Shown one piece after another: positions 7,675-15,604 of a DNA stretch of 64,000 nt. The stretch is from Candidatus Aalborgicola danicus (GTDB lineage Bacteria; Pseudomonadota; Gammaproteobacteria; Burkholderiales; Burkholderiaceae_C). The translations under genes were made by a program, and so were the position numbers. The notes under the pieces are model-generated. The model did not search any database, was not told the origin of the DNA, and was given only the letters and a program-made list of their open reading frames with translations. Positions within the stretch are counted from its first letter, which is position 1. The number at the start of each line of letters is the position of its first letter. The DNA is taken from assembly GCA_016703945.1 (NCBI GenBank), contig JADJBC010000005.1:124001-188000 (forward strand), in the 5' to 3' direction.

Positions 7675-8244
7675 ATGACACGCATGAAACAAACCCCATC
7701 CGAACAGGCACTCGATGTTGCAGCTCAAATGCTCGTGGCCAAGGCATCGCGTCCTTCAGCAGGTATTACGCTGGTGCCACCGAAGGAATTCCAATCCTGG
7801 CTTGACTACGCCGTGGCGACCATGGATGCGCGTGGCGCCTACTTGGACCGAATGTTCGATGCAGAAGAAATTCCCTCACAGGAGCGGATCCGAAGGGCCG
7901 CGCAGAATGAACTCGACCGCCTCAGATGCAAGGCGCAAATGCCATGGATTGGCATGTTGGAGAACTGGAGTCAAGCCCTTGGCAAAAGACTGGGACGCAC
8001 AGTCGAAGAGATTCTCGAAGGCAACTTGTTGGCCACAGATTTCTCCAATGACAGTGTGCATATCCGATTTGAGGATGGCTCCGATCTAACTTTCCGAAGA
8101 GCCTTTTACCTTGGCAACCCCGCTCCGGACGGGGCCATTCATCGAATCGCTGTGTTCACTGAGCATTGTGGCTACCACGAGTTTTGGATTGGCCCGGATG
8201 ATCGAGTCGAGGAAACCCACACGAGAACGCCTTCAAGCGTTTAG
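7675..8244 (+). CDS. hypothetical protein
   Basis: A 189-residue soluble protein without a signal peptide or membrane helix. The N-terminal half is helical and charged; the C-terminal half looks like a small beta fold with VHIRFEDGSDLTFRRAFYL and IAVFTEHCGYHEFWIGPDD. No catalytic motif is recognised. Met4 at 7684 is an alternative start. It stands alone in an accessory patch between rpoH and IS-like remnants. Function unknown. Confidence 0.6.
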   Translation: MTRMKQTPSEQALDVAAQMLVAKASRPSAGITLVPPKEFQSWLDYAVATMDARGAYLDRMFDAEEIPSQERIRRAAQNELDRLRCKAQMPWIGMLENWSQALGKRLGRTVEEILEGNLLATDFSNDSVHIRFEDGSDLTFRRAFYLGNPAPDGAIHRIAVFTEHCGYHEFWIGPDDRVEETHTRTPSSV

Positions 8245-8372
8245 TGGCGGGAGGTTCAACTTTCGGTTTGGTAGGAAATCACTACCAGAGTGGACTTGCT
8301 GATCTTCGAACGCCGTGTATTCTTGTATTGTTGATCGCAGTGGAACAACCGTTCTGACAAAGGAGAATTACC

Positions 8373-8552
8373 ATGGAAGCCATCGACCCGTTGACCATCG
8401 TGAATATTTTGATGACTTGTGGAATTGTTGTGACAATGATCGCAATTCGTCAAATTGGAAAGGAAAACAAGGCGTTGCACGAACAGAATCTGCGGCAGCG
8501 ACTACAAGCCCGAAAGGATTACCGGGAGTGCGCGAGATCCTATAGACGCTGA
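8373..8552 (+). CDS. small 59-residue single-span membrane protein
   Basis: ATG at 8373 is preceded by an excellent AAGGAG at 6-7 bases. The product has a hydrophobic segment at about residues 5-26 (DPLTIVNILMTCGIVVTMIA) followed by a highly charged, glutamine- and arginine-rich tail ending SYRR. The ribosome-binding site and the hydrophobic-then-charged pattern support a real gene, but it is not recognised and nothing nearby explains it. Confidence 0.55.
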   Translation: MEAIDPLTIVNILMTCGIVVTMIAIRQIGKENKALHEQNLRQRLQARKDYRECARSYRR

Positions 8553-8733
8553 TGGTGCATCCCTTTTAACGGGGATAAGAGCCGAAGTTTGAACACTGGA
8601 GAATAGATACAGCGAAGGTATCCGTTTCGCAATGTCCTTGTCATTTCGATATTGCAGGGATCTTCCCTTAAGCGGTCCGCGTGGATTTCTGCACATTGTG
8701 AAGCCTTACAGAATTTGTAACTCGGCTCAAAGA

Positions 8734-8778
8734 AGTTCAGAATTAAGTGATTAGCGCTACCGAGAGTTCAGAATTAAG
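8734..8778. repeat. paired direct repeats, IS-end-like
   Basis: AGTTCAGAATTAAG occurs at 8734-8747 and again at 8765-8778, a 31-base period (about three helical turns). Repeated transposase-binding sites of this kind are found at the ends of IS21-type elements. No transposase gene is present, so this may be the remnant of an end. The truncated MBL gene begins about 60 bases further on, consistent with a deletion caused by the lost element. Confidence 0.4.
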
Positions 8779-8836
8779 CGACGCTTGATTTCAGCTCTCA
8801 TTGACGGTAACCACCGTAACGTATTGTTTTAATTGA

Positions 8837-9229
8837 ATGAGATGTTCAGCCTTCAATGCAAACCGACAGTGGATTCCTTCCATCAAGACCATCGCCGGCA
8901 ACATCGGCGTATTTGGCAATATGCACGTGTGGACGGCGGACACGCAAACCCCGGCCCTGCGCGCCGCCTGGGTGGCGCAGCTGGACGAGATGGCTGCACT
9001 CCAGCCCGCCCTGGTAGTTCCCAGTCACATGTCGGCAGGCACTGCACTGGATGCCAGCACTATTAGCTTCACCAAGGACTATTTGCAGACTTTCGAAAAG
9101 AACCTGGCCGCCAACAAGACCAGCGCAGCGCTGATCGGCGCCATGAAGCAGTCCTACCCCCAACTGACCGACGGCGCGATGTCGTTGGACATTGGTGCCA
9201 AGGTCAACACCGGCGAAATGAAGTGGTAA
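8837..9229 (+). pseudogene. MBL-fold hydrolase, 5'-truncated remnant
   Basis: The frame encodes what looks like the C-terminal 110-130 residues of a metallo-beta-lactamase-fold hydrolase, including GVFGNMHVWTADTQTPALR, LVVPSHMSAGTALD and a conserved-looking end GAMSLDIGAKVNTGEMKW. The catalytic HxHxDH region that belongs upstream is absent. The break falls near base 8840, beside the IS-end-like repeats. The remaining codons are undamaged, so the truncation looks recent. Confidence 0.6.
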
Positions 9230-9305
9230 GGATGAAGTAGGAAGGAGACAGCACCATGCGCACCACTGTTACCTGCATGCGGTGAACTGACAAGGGCGCA
9301 CCGTT

Positions 9306-9761
9306 TCACGCCGCATTCGCCACCATTAAAAACGGATTCACCACCCGCAACGTGCCGTCCAGCAATTGGTTGTGTTGCAGGTCTTCTGTGTAAAGCACCT
9401 CTGCCCGCGCATGCAGCGCGGCGGCAATAACCAGCCAGTCGTAAAAGCTGTAACGGGTGTCAGCTTGCAGGTCCAGCGCGGCATTGAGCAGCTCGGGGCT
9501 AGAGGCCACGCGATTCAAGGGCTGCATGGCGGCATCAATGAATTGTTTGCATTGCTCACTGCTAAAGCGCTGCGCGAATTTGCGGGTGGCGACGTTGGCA
9601 AACTCTTGAATCACCTGATAGCTGGTGCAGCCCTGATGACTGGCCAGGGCCTGCTCCACCAGTTGCAGGGCGCGCTGTTTTTTGAGCGGCTCGCTGGCCA
9701 ACAGGGCGTAAACGAAGATGTTGGTGTCCAGAAAGAACACCGGGGTGGTGTGGCTCGCCAT
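9306..9761 (-). CDS. vapC: PIN-domain toxin, VapC type
   Basis: A 151-residue PIN-domain ribonuclease. The first acidic residue is in FFLDTNIFVYAL (Asp12), with further conserved acids around the EFANVA, YSFYDWLVIAAAL and LYTEDLQH segments. It follows its antitoxin by one base on the same strand. VapC toxins cut RNA (often tRNA) when the antitoxin is degraded; the target here is unknown. Confidence 0.85.
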   Translation of the reverse strand: MASHTTPVFFLDTNIFVYALLASEPLKKQRALQLVEQALASHQGCTSYQVIQEFANVATRKFAQRFSSEQCKQFIDAAMQPLNRVASSPELLNAALDLQADTRYSFYDWLVIAAALHARAEVLYTEDLQHNQLLDGTLRVVNPFLMVANAA

Positions 9762-9762
9762 G

Positions 9763-9990
9763 TCAGCGCTCGTTCATTTCATCGCGCGTAAAGTTGCGGC
9801 CCGCATCCACGTCTCCCAGCTGCCGCATCACATCACGAAATTTGGTGACGGCGGCCTCATCTTGTGTTGAAGCGTAGCTTTCAAGCCACTTGCGGAATTC
9901 CACGTTCAGCGTGGTGTGCGCCGCCCCGGCCTTTTCGCGCGCGCGCGCGATCAGTTGCTCGTCGGCGGAGAGGGTGATGTTGCGTAGCAT
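9763..9990 (-). CDS. vapB: VapB-type antitoxin
   Basis: About 75 residues beginning MLRNITLSADEQLIARAREKA, a ribbon-helix-helix-like N-terminus for DNA binding, and a charged tail for toxin binding. The frame could also start six codons upstream at 10008, but that codon lies inside the palindromic operator, so 9990 is preferred. Located directly upstream of its PIN toxin. Confidence 0.75.
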   Translation of the reverse strand: MLRNITLSADEQLIARAREKAGAAHTTLNVEFRKWLESYASTQDEAAVTKFRDVMRQLGDVDAGRNFTRDEMNER

Positions 9991-10002
9991 GGAAATTGTA
10001 GT

Positions 10003-10028
10003 GTGCACTATGGTGACTTATAGTGTAC
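10003..10028. promoter_or_regulatory. palindromic operator of the first VapBC pair
   Basis: GTGCACTAT (10003-10011) and ATAGTGTAC (10020-10028) form a 9-bp inverted repeat with one mismatch around eight bases. It lies 13 bases upstream of the antitoxin start, where VapBC complexes usually autoregulate. Confidence 0.6.
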
Positions 10029-10099
10029 GCCAGATTCCATTACATTGCCCTGAAACCGTCTACGGCCTCAAGGCAATGGAGCTAGCCGTGGCCAGACGA

Positions 10100-11298
10100 T
10101 CAATGACCAAAATCCAGCGGCAAGCCCACATAGTTTTCCGCAATGGTGCGTGAGCCAGCCTCGCTGTGGATCAAATAGTCCAGTTCGGCCTCCTGGAACT
10201 TGGCCACGATGGCGCCGTCGTCCGGGAAGCGGTGCATCAGCTGCGTGAACCACCACGAGAAACGTTCACCCTTCCAGATGCGCTTGAGGCACTTCTCGGA
10301 ATAGCTGTTGATGCCAGCCTCGCTCTGGTCCTGGTAGAACTCGATGATGCCGTTGGCTAGGTACTTCACGTCGGTGGCCGCCAGGTTTAGCCCCTTGGCA
10401 CCGGTGGGCGGCACGATGTGGCCGGCGTCGCCCGCCAGGAACATGCGGCCAAAACGCATGGGCTCGGTGATGAAGCTGCGCAGTGGCGCAATGCTCTTTT
10501 CAATCGCTGGGGCCGGTGATGAGTTTGTCGCGGCCCTCTTGGTCCAGGCGCAGTTTCAGTTCTTGCCAGAAGGCGGCGTCGGTCCACTCCTCGACGCGGT
10601 CCGTCAGCGGCACCTGCAGGTAGTAGCGGCTGCGCGTCTTGCTGCGCTGCGAACACAGCGCAAAGCCGCGCGGGCTGTTGATGTAGATGAGTTCGTCATG
10701 CACCGGCGGCGTGTCCGACAGCAGGCCCAGCCAGCCGAAAGGGATAGACCTTTTCAAACTCCTTGATGGCGCTGCGCGGCGCGCTGGCGCGGCAGACACC
10801 ATGGAAACCGTCGCAACCGGCGATGAAGTCGCAATCGATCTCAAACTTCTGGCCGTCTTTCTCGTACGTCACACGGGGCTTCTTGGTGTCAAAGTCATGG
10901 ATGGCCACGTGTTGCGCCTCGTACACTGTGGTCAGGCCGGCGCAAACGCGTGCATCCATCAGGTCGTGGGTGAGTTCGGTCTGACCGTAGACCATGACGT
11001 TCTTGCCACCAGTGAGCTTGTTCATGTCAATGCGGTGGCGCTGTCCGTTGTACAGCATCTCGAAGCCGCCATGCACCAGGCCTTCCTTGTGCATGCGCGC
11101 CCCGACACCGGCCTCGTCGAGCAGGTCGATACAGACCTGCTCCAGAATGCCGGCGCGGATGCGCGTGAGCACGTAGTCGCCGGTTTGGCGCTCCAGAATG
11201 ATGGCGTCGATGCCCGCCTTGTGCAGCAGTTGGCCGAGAAGAAGGCCGGATGGGCCGGCACCGATGATGGCGACTTGGGTTCTGATTTTGGAAGGCAT
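10100..11298 (-). pseudogene. pobA: 4-hydroxybenzoate 3-monooxygenase, two frameshifts
   Basis: PobA is an FAD/NADPH enzyme that makes protocatechuate from 4-hydroxybenzoate. All expected parts exist: the FAD-binding VAIIGAGPSGLLLGQLL start, the TRIRAGILEQ loop, DFIAGCDGFHG, the FGRMFLAGDAGHIVPPTGAKG motif and the C-terminal end. They are spread over three frames. One extra T near 10748 (CCCTTTCGG for CCCTTCGG) and one extra G near 10507 would each restore the frame, giving about 398 residues, the normal length. Start at 11298 (MPSKIRTQ). Divergent from the IclR regulator. Its product would feed the pmd pathway at 47-52 kb. Confidence 0.88.
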
Positions 11299-11384
11299 GG
11301 AGGCTCCTGTTGTAGATGTGTCAGAGATCAGAGGAGCCAAGCTTATGTTTGCGCACCGTTTTTTGCCAGCCTTCAATCCATCAT

Positions 11385-11420
11385 TTGTGCGATGATTGCA
11401 CCCAATGTGCGATAGTCGCG
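11385..11420. promoter_or_regulatory. direct repeats in the pobA-regulator gap
   Basis: GTGCGAT is repeated at 11387-11393 and 11407-11413, a 20-base period, within similar surroundings (TTGTGCGATGATTGC and ATGTGCGATAGTCGC). IclR-family regulators of aromatic pathways commonly bind repeated sites in such divergent gaps, so this is a candidate operator for pobA activation. Confidence 0.45.
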
Positions 11421-11440
11421 CAACAAATGAAGCTTGTTTG

Positions 11441-12226
11441 ATGGGTATTGCCAAAGCGGATTTCATTGAAGGCATGGCCAAAGGCATGGCGGTGCTGGAG
11501 AGTTTTGACACCGAGCGCCAGCGCCTGAACGCCACGCTGGCTGCCGAGCGCGCCGGCATTACCCGTGCGGCCGCCCGGCGCCACCTGCTCACGCTGGCGC
11601 ACCTGGGCTATCTGGAGACCGATGGCAGCTATTTTTGGCTCTCCAGCAAGGTGCTGCGTTTCTCCGGCAGCTACCTGGCATCCGCCCGCTTGCCGCGGGC
11701 AATTCAACCCACGCTGAACCGGCTGGCCGTGCAGGCGCAGGAGTCGTTTTCGGCCGTGGTGCTGGACGCGGACGAGGTGGTGATCGTCGCGCGCAGTGGC
11801 AATGACCGCAATTCGTCTGCCACCGGCTCTGGCCGCGTCATAGCCTATGGCCTGCATACCGGTGCCAGGCTGCCGTCACACGCCACATCCACCGGGCGGG
11901 TGTTGCTGGCGGCCAAGACCCGGGTGGCTTTTAACGCCTGGATGAAGGGGCGCAACCTGGCGCGCATGACGCCACAAACCACCACCGACCCCAAACTGTT
12001 TCGCCTACTGATTGACAAGGTCCGCAAGGAAGACTTTTGCCTGTCCAGCGAAGAGCACGAACTGGGTGTGCATGCGCTGGCCGTGCCGCTGCGCAACACC
12101 AGCGGTGTCACCGTCGCGGCGCTGAACGTGGTGGCGTCGCAGAGCAGGCTGTCGCCACTGGCGATGCAGCGGGATATGCTGCCCCTGCTGTTTGAGGCCG
12201 CGCGGGAATTGCGGCCGCTTCTGTAA
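11441..12226 (+). CDS. IclR-family regulator, PobR/PcaR type
   Basis: A 261-residue regulator with an N-terminal winged helix (AAERAGITRAAARRHLLTLAHLGYL) and a C-terminal effector domain with SHATSTGRVLLA and SSEEHELGVHALAVPL. The protein is like PobR/PcaR regulators that activate aromatic-acid genes. An upstream ATG at 11396 is in frame, but the family usually starts close to FIEGMAKGMAVLESF and the upstream codons overlap the repeated operator sites, so 11441 is chosen. It probably activates pobA in response to 4-hydroxybenzoate (inference from position). Confidence 0.85.
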   Translation: MGIAKADFIEGMAKGMAVLESFDTERQRLNATLAAERAGITRAAARRHLLTLAHLGYLETDGSYFWLSSKVLRFSGSYLASARLPRAIQPTLNRLAVQAQESFSAVVLDADEVVIVARSGNDRNSSATGSGRVIAYGLHTGARLPSHATSTGRVLLAAKTRVAFNAWMKGRNLARMTPQTTTDPKLFRLLIDKVRKEDFCLSSEEHELGVHALAVPLRNTSGVTVAALNVVASQSRLSPLAMQRDMLPLLFEAARELRPLL

Positions 12227-12258
12227 ACCGCGTTCTTGAGTACACCTTCTTTAGCTCT

Positions 12259-13148
12259 TTAGCGCGCCTTCAGCAGCCGGTCCGCGTAGTCTTGCCAGAG
12301 CGCGCTTTTGGGCAGATCGGCAAATATGCCAGCCTGGCTTTGCCGCGAAATCCAATCGTGCTTTTCGGCAATGGCGCCGCCATGAAGGGCTCAAACCCGG
12401 CCTCGCGCACGGTGTTGGCGGCCTCGCGCATTTCCTCGGCGCGGCGCTTGCCGTGCAGGGCCACACGGCTGAAGAAATAGGCGCCGGTCTGCTCCCAGTC
12501 GATGGACGGAAAGGTCTCCGCCAGCGTGGGAATCATGTGGCCCTCCACCCCGTAGTGGCGGGCGGTGCTGTAGCTCTCGATGACCAGCGCCTCCAGCCCC
12601 TTGATCATCACGCTGCGGCACATCTTGATGGCCGAGGCCACGCCGATCTCCACCGCCACGGCCTTGGCGTCCATGCCGAATGCACACAGCCTCGCGGCCA
12701 GCGCCTGGGCCTGCGCGCCACCCAGCAGCATGGGCACGCGGATGCCATAGGGTGGCACCGAGGTCATGACACCCGCCTCAACATAGTGGCCGCCCGCGCT
12801 GTTGATGGCCGCGGCCGCCTGCTGCTTGGTGCCGGGTGAGGCCGAGTTCAGGTCCAGAAAGATGGTGCCGGGGCGGATGTGCTGCGCCGTCTCCAGCGCC
12901 ACGGCCAGCGTGTTGGACGCGGTCACCGCCGAGATGATGCAGTCAGCCTGTGCGCACAGATCCTGCAGCGAGGAACAGGCCTGCACGCCGGCCAATGACG
13001 CATGGGTCAGTTCGGCCACCTGCAACGGGTGGCCCTGGGCCAGCTTCAGGTCCCAAGCGCTGACGGTGTCCACCTGGGGCTTGAGTCCGGCGCTGAAAAT
13101 CTTGCCGACTTCGCCGTAGCCTACCAGCCCGAGTTGTTTGAACTGCAT
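12259..13148 (-). pseudogene. DUF1932 6-PGDH-like NAD(P) oxidoreductase, frameshifted
   Basis: A beta-hydroxyacid dehydrogenase-like protein: Rossmann motif GYGEVG at residues 9-14 from MQFKQLGLVG, then an all-helical domain with the SAIKMCRSVMIKG segment that carries the catalytic-type lysine (DUF1932). After FMAA near 12381 the reading frame is lost; removing the effect of one missing base (GCGGCGCC for GCGGCGGCC) restores a natural tail, AEKHDWISRQSQAG to DYADRLLKAR, ending TAA at 12259. The start at 13148 follows AGGAAGACC. It lies with ring-cleavage genes; its substrate is unknown. Confidence 0.75.
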
Positions 13149-13187
13149 GGGGTCTTCCTCCAGATTGTTGTGAGTCATTTATGGCTC

Positions 13188-13230
13188 CAGCCCCCGTAAA
13201 TATTGCGTAAGCAGCTATCAAAGTAGTAGC
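13188..13230 (-). repeat. 43-bp dispersed repeat, copy upstream of the DUF1932 gene
   Basis: On the minus strand: GCTAC-N8-TAGC, TGCTTACGCA plus seven bases, CGGGGGCTG. Same internal spacing as the other copies. It lies 40 bases upstream of the DUF1932 start, inside the probable leader or promoter region, in the orientation of that gene. Confidence 0.75.
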
Positions 13231-13310
13231 GTTTTTGCGCTGCCAAGGTCATGAGTGGCTTACTGTGCCGACAAAGGTGCACTGTCGCAAGACGCATTGA
13301 AAACTCTTTG

Positions 13311-14213
13311 CTATAGCAGGATGGAATAACTTACCGCCTCCAATTCTGTTCGTAGCCAGCGGTGCGAGGCATTGAGCTGATGCCGCATGTGCCAGATCAT
13401 GTACATGGGCATGGTCGGGCACGGCACCGGCACTGGCGCATTGGCCAGGCCCTGCATCAGTTGGGAGCGCAGCCGCTGCGGCGCCGTGGCCAGCAACTGG
13501 CTGCCGCGCAGGAACGGTGGCAGGCCGGCAAAGCCGGGCACCATGACCGTGAAGCGCCGCTGGATGCCTTGGGCCAGCAGGTACTGGTCCAGGTCCAGCG
13601 CCCGGCGCGGCTCGTAGACCACGGTGACGTGGTCGGCGGCCAGGTATTCCTCTTGCGTGCGGGGCGCGTCACGCTGGCTGGCATCGAAAAACACGCGGTA
13701 CTCGTCCTCGAACAGGCGCTTTTGCAGGATGTCGGAGCCATCCGGCGGGCGCGGGCTGATGACCAGCTGGCACTGCTCCTGGCGCAGCATCTCCAGGCTG
13801 GGCACGTCGGACGGAATCACCCGCAGCTTGACCCCCGGCGCCTGGGTGCGCAGGCGCGCCATCAGCGGGGGCAGCAGCAGGTCGCGCTGGAAATCGTTGG
13901 CGGCGATGGTGAAGGTGGTGCGCCACTGCGCCGGCACAAACTCGGCCGAGGTGGCAAAGCGCTCCAGGCTGGAGAGCAGCTCACGCGCCTGCTCTGCCAG
14001 TTGCTGGGCATGGGCCGTGGCGACGATGCCGCGCCCGGATTTGACGAACAGCGGGTCGCCGGTGATGGCGCGCAGCTTGTCCAGCAGGTGGCTGACCGCC
14101 GACTGGGTGACGCCCAGGCGCTGCGCGGCGCCGGTGATGGAGCCCACCTCCACCACGGCCACCAGCAACTGCAGCAAATGACCGTCCAGGTCCGAATAAT
14201 CGAATTTGCTCAT
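13311..14213 (-). CDS. LysR-family regulator beside the second extradiol pair
   Basis: A LysR-type regulator of about 300 residues: N-terminal helix-turn-helix (GSITGAAQRLGVTQSAVSHLLDKLR) and a periplasmic-binding-protein-like effector domain (FTIAANDFQRDLLLPPLMARL). The start at 14213 (MSKFDYSDLDG) gives the normal distance to the helix-turn-helix; four extra residues are possible. It is divergent from the LigA/LigB-like pair with an 85-base gap containing an inverted repeat, so it is the likely regulator of that pair. Confidence 0.88.
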   Translation of the reverse strand: MSKFDYSDLDGHLLQLLVAVVEVGSITGAAQRLGVTQSAVSHLLDKLRAITGDPLFVKSGRGIVATAHAQQLAEQARELLSSLERFATSAEFVPAQWRTTFTIAANDFQRDLLLPPLMARLRTQAPGVKLRVIPSDVPSLEMLRQEQCQLVISPRPPDGSDILQKRLFEDEYRVFFDASQRDAPRTQEEYLAADHVTVVYEPRRALDLDQYLLAQGIQRRFTVMVPGFAGLPPFLRGSQLLATAPQRLRSQLMQGLANAPVPVPCPTMPMYMIWHMRHQLNASHRWLRTELEAVSYSILL

Positions 14214-14248
14214 GGGTCGCATCATGATTCATGTATTTATCTTTGGCA

Positions 14249-14273
14249 ATGGCCATTGAATACTGGCGGCCAT
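14249..14273. promoter_or_regulatory. inverted repeat in the LysR-ligA-like gap
   Basis: ATGGCC (14249-14254) and GGCCAT (14268-14273) are perfect inverted arms 13 bases apart, lying between the divergent LysR gene and the LigA-like gene. The size and position fit a LysR recognition site. Confidence 0.45.
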
Positions 14274-14298
14274 TCACCCCAACACCAGGAGACAAACC

Positions 14299-14655
14299 GT
14301 GGCTTCCAGCAACCCCTTGCCGCCCATCCCGGGCACCACCCCCTTCGATGCCGAACAGGCCAAGAAGGGCTACGCACTGAACAAGATGTGCTTTTCGTTC
14401 AACTCGGCCGACAACCGCGCCGCGTTCCTGAAGGACGAAGAGGCCTACATGCGCCAATACGGCCTGAACGAGGCGCAGGCCGCAGCCATCCGCGCCAGGA
14501 ACGTGTTGCAACTGATCGCGGCCGGTGGCAACGCCTACTACCTGGCCAAGTTCGCCGGCATCTTCGGCCTGGACATGCAGGACATCGGCGCCCAGCAGAC
14601 CGGCATGACCAAGGAACAGTTCAAGGCCAAGCTGGCGGCGGCGGCTCATCAGTAA
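14299..14655 (+). CDS. extradiol dioxygenase small subunit, LigA-like
   Basis: A 118-residue LigA-type alpha subunit of a class III extradiol dioxygenase. It matches the pmdA product of this window in layout: PPIPGTTPFDAEQAKKGYALNKMC, an ALNEAQAAAIRARNVLQLIAAGGN-type core, and QTGMTKEQFKAKL near the end. The partner beta subunit follows after 63 bases. A pair like this opens protocatechuate, gallate or a methylated relative between carbons 4 and 5. The true substrate cannot be read from the sequence. Confidence 0.85.
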   Translation: MASSNPLPPIPGTTPFDAEQAKKGYALNKMCFSFNSADNRAAFLKDEEAYMRQYGLNEAQAAAIRARNVLQLIAAGGNAYYLAKFAGIFGLDMQDIGAQQTGMTKEQFKAKLAAAAHQ

Positions 14656-14662
14656 CTTTGCG

Positions 14663-14697
14663 GGACAGACCGCAGCGGCGAAGCCGCAAGCTCTGTC
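14663..14697 (+). repeat. GGACAGA/TCTGTC stem-loop repeat, copy 2
   Basis: GGACAGA (14663-14669) pairs with TCTGTC (14692-14697), with an inner GCGGC/GCCGC hairpin. It starts 8 bases behind the LigA-like stop and ends 21 bases before the LigB-like start, the same placement as copies 1 and 3. Confidence 0.7.
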
Positions 14698-14718
14698 GCC
14701 AACACTTCAGGAAATACC

Positions 14719-15570
14719 ATGGCACAACTCATAGGCTGCATCGGCACCTCCCACATCCCCGCCATTGGCGGCGCCATCCACAAGGGCCTGCAACAGGACC
14801 CGTACTGGAAACCGTTCTTTGACGGCTTCCCGCCGATTCGCCAGTGGCTGGGCGAGAAGAAGCCCGATGTCATCGTCATCTTCTACAACGACCACGGGCT
14901 GAACTTCTTCCTGGACAACATGCCCACCTTTGCCGTCGGCGCCGCGCCCGAGTATCTGAACTCGGACGAAGGCTGGGGCATTCCGTCGCTGGAGCCGCTC
15001 AAGGGCGAGGTGGACCTGTCCTGGCACATCATCAACACGCTGATCGACAAGGAATTTGACATCGTCTCCTGCCAGGAAATGCTGGTGGACCACGCCTGCT
15101 CGCTGCCGCTGAAGCTGCTCTACCCCGAGGGCAACTACCCCGTGACCGTGGTGCCCATCTGCATCAACACCGTGCAGTTCCCGCTGCCCAAGGCCAGCCG
15201 CGTCTACGCCATGGGCAAGGCCGTGGGTGAGGCGATTGCATCCTGGGACAGCAGCAAGACCGTGGCGGTGCTTGGCTCCGGGGGCCTGAGCCACCAGTTG
15301 GATGGCGAGCGCGCCGGCCACATCAACAAGGCGTTTGACTTGCAGTTCATGGAAAGCCTGCTGAGCAACCCCGAGTGGGCCACCCAGTTCAGCATCCACG
15401 AACTGGTGGAGAAGACCGGCACGCAGGGCGTGGAACTGCTGATGTGGCTGGCCATGCGCGCCGCACTCACGGCCGGCACCAGCCCCGGTGTGCGCAAGGT
15501 GCACAGCAATTACCACATCCCGATTTCCAACACCGCGACGGGTTTGCTGGCGCTGGAAAAAATGGACTAA
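14719..15570 (+). CDS. class III extradiol dioxygenase large subunit, LigB-like
   Basis: A 283-residue LigB-family catalytic subunit. Fe(II) ligands are recognisable: the early IGTSHIPAIGG histidine, VIFYNDHGLNFF with the second, and a later acidic ligand region. It has LGSGGLSHQLDGERAGHINK and a C-terminal YHIPISNTATGLLALE that aligns with the pmdB product, but the two proteins are clearly diverged. This suggests a different substrate such as gallate or 3-O-methylgallate (inference). Together with the LigA-like gene and the divergent LysR it forms a self-contained unit. Confidence 0.85.
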   Translation: MAQLIGCIGTSHIPAIGGAIHKGLQQDPYWKPFFDGFPPIRQWLGEKKPDVIVIFYNDHGLNFFLDNMPTFAVGAAPEYLNSDEGWGIPSLEPLKGEVDLSWHIINTLIDKEFDIVSCQEMLVDHACSLPLKLLYPEGNYPVTVVPICINTVQFPLPKASRVYAMGKAVGEAIASWDSSKTVAVLGSGGLSHQLDGERAGHINKAFDLQFMESLLSNPEWATQFSIHELVEKTGTQGVELLMWLAMRAALTAGTSPGVRKVHSNYHIPISNTATGLLALEKMD

Positions 15571-15604
15571 GCGGTGGTTGAATCGCAGTTTCGCTGATAC
15601 GGGT

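Noticed and set aside
13362..14822. A 486-codon plus-strand open frame opposite the LysR gene
   Set aside because: It is rich in His, Gln, Arg and Gly, runs antisense to a convincing LysR gene and then through the LigA-like gene in a wrong frame. High GC content explains its length.
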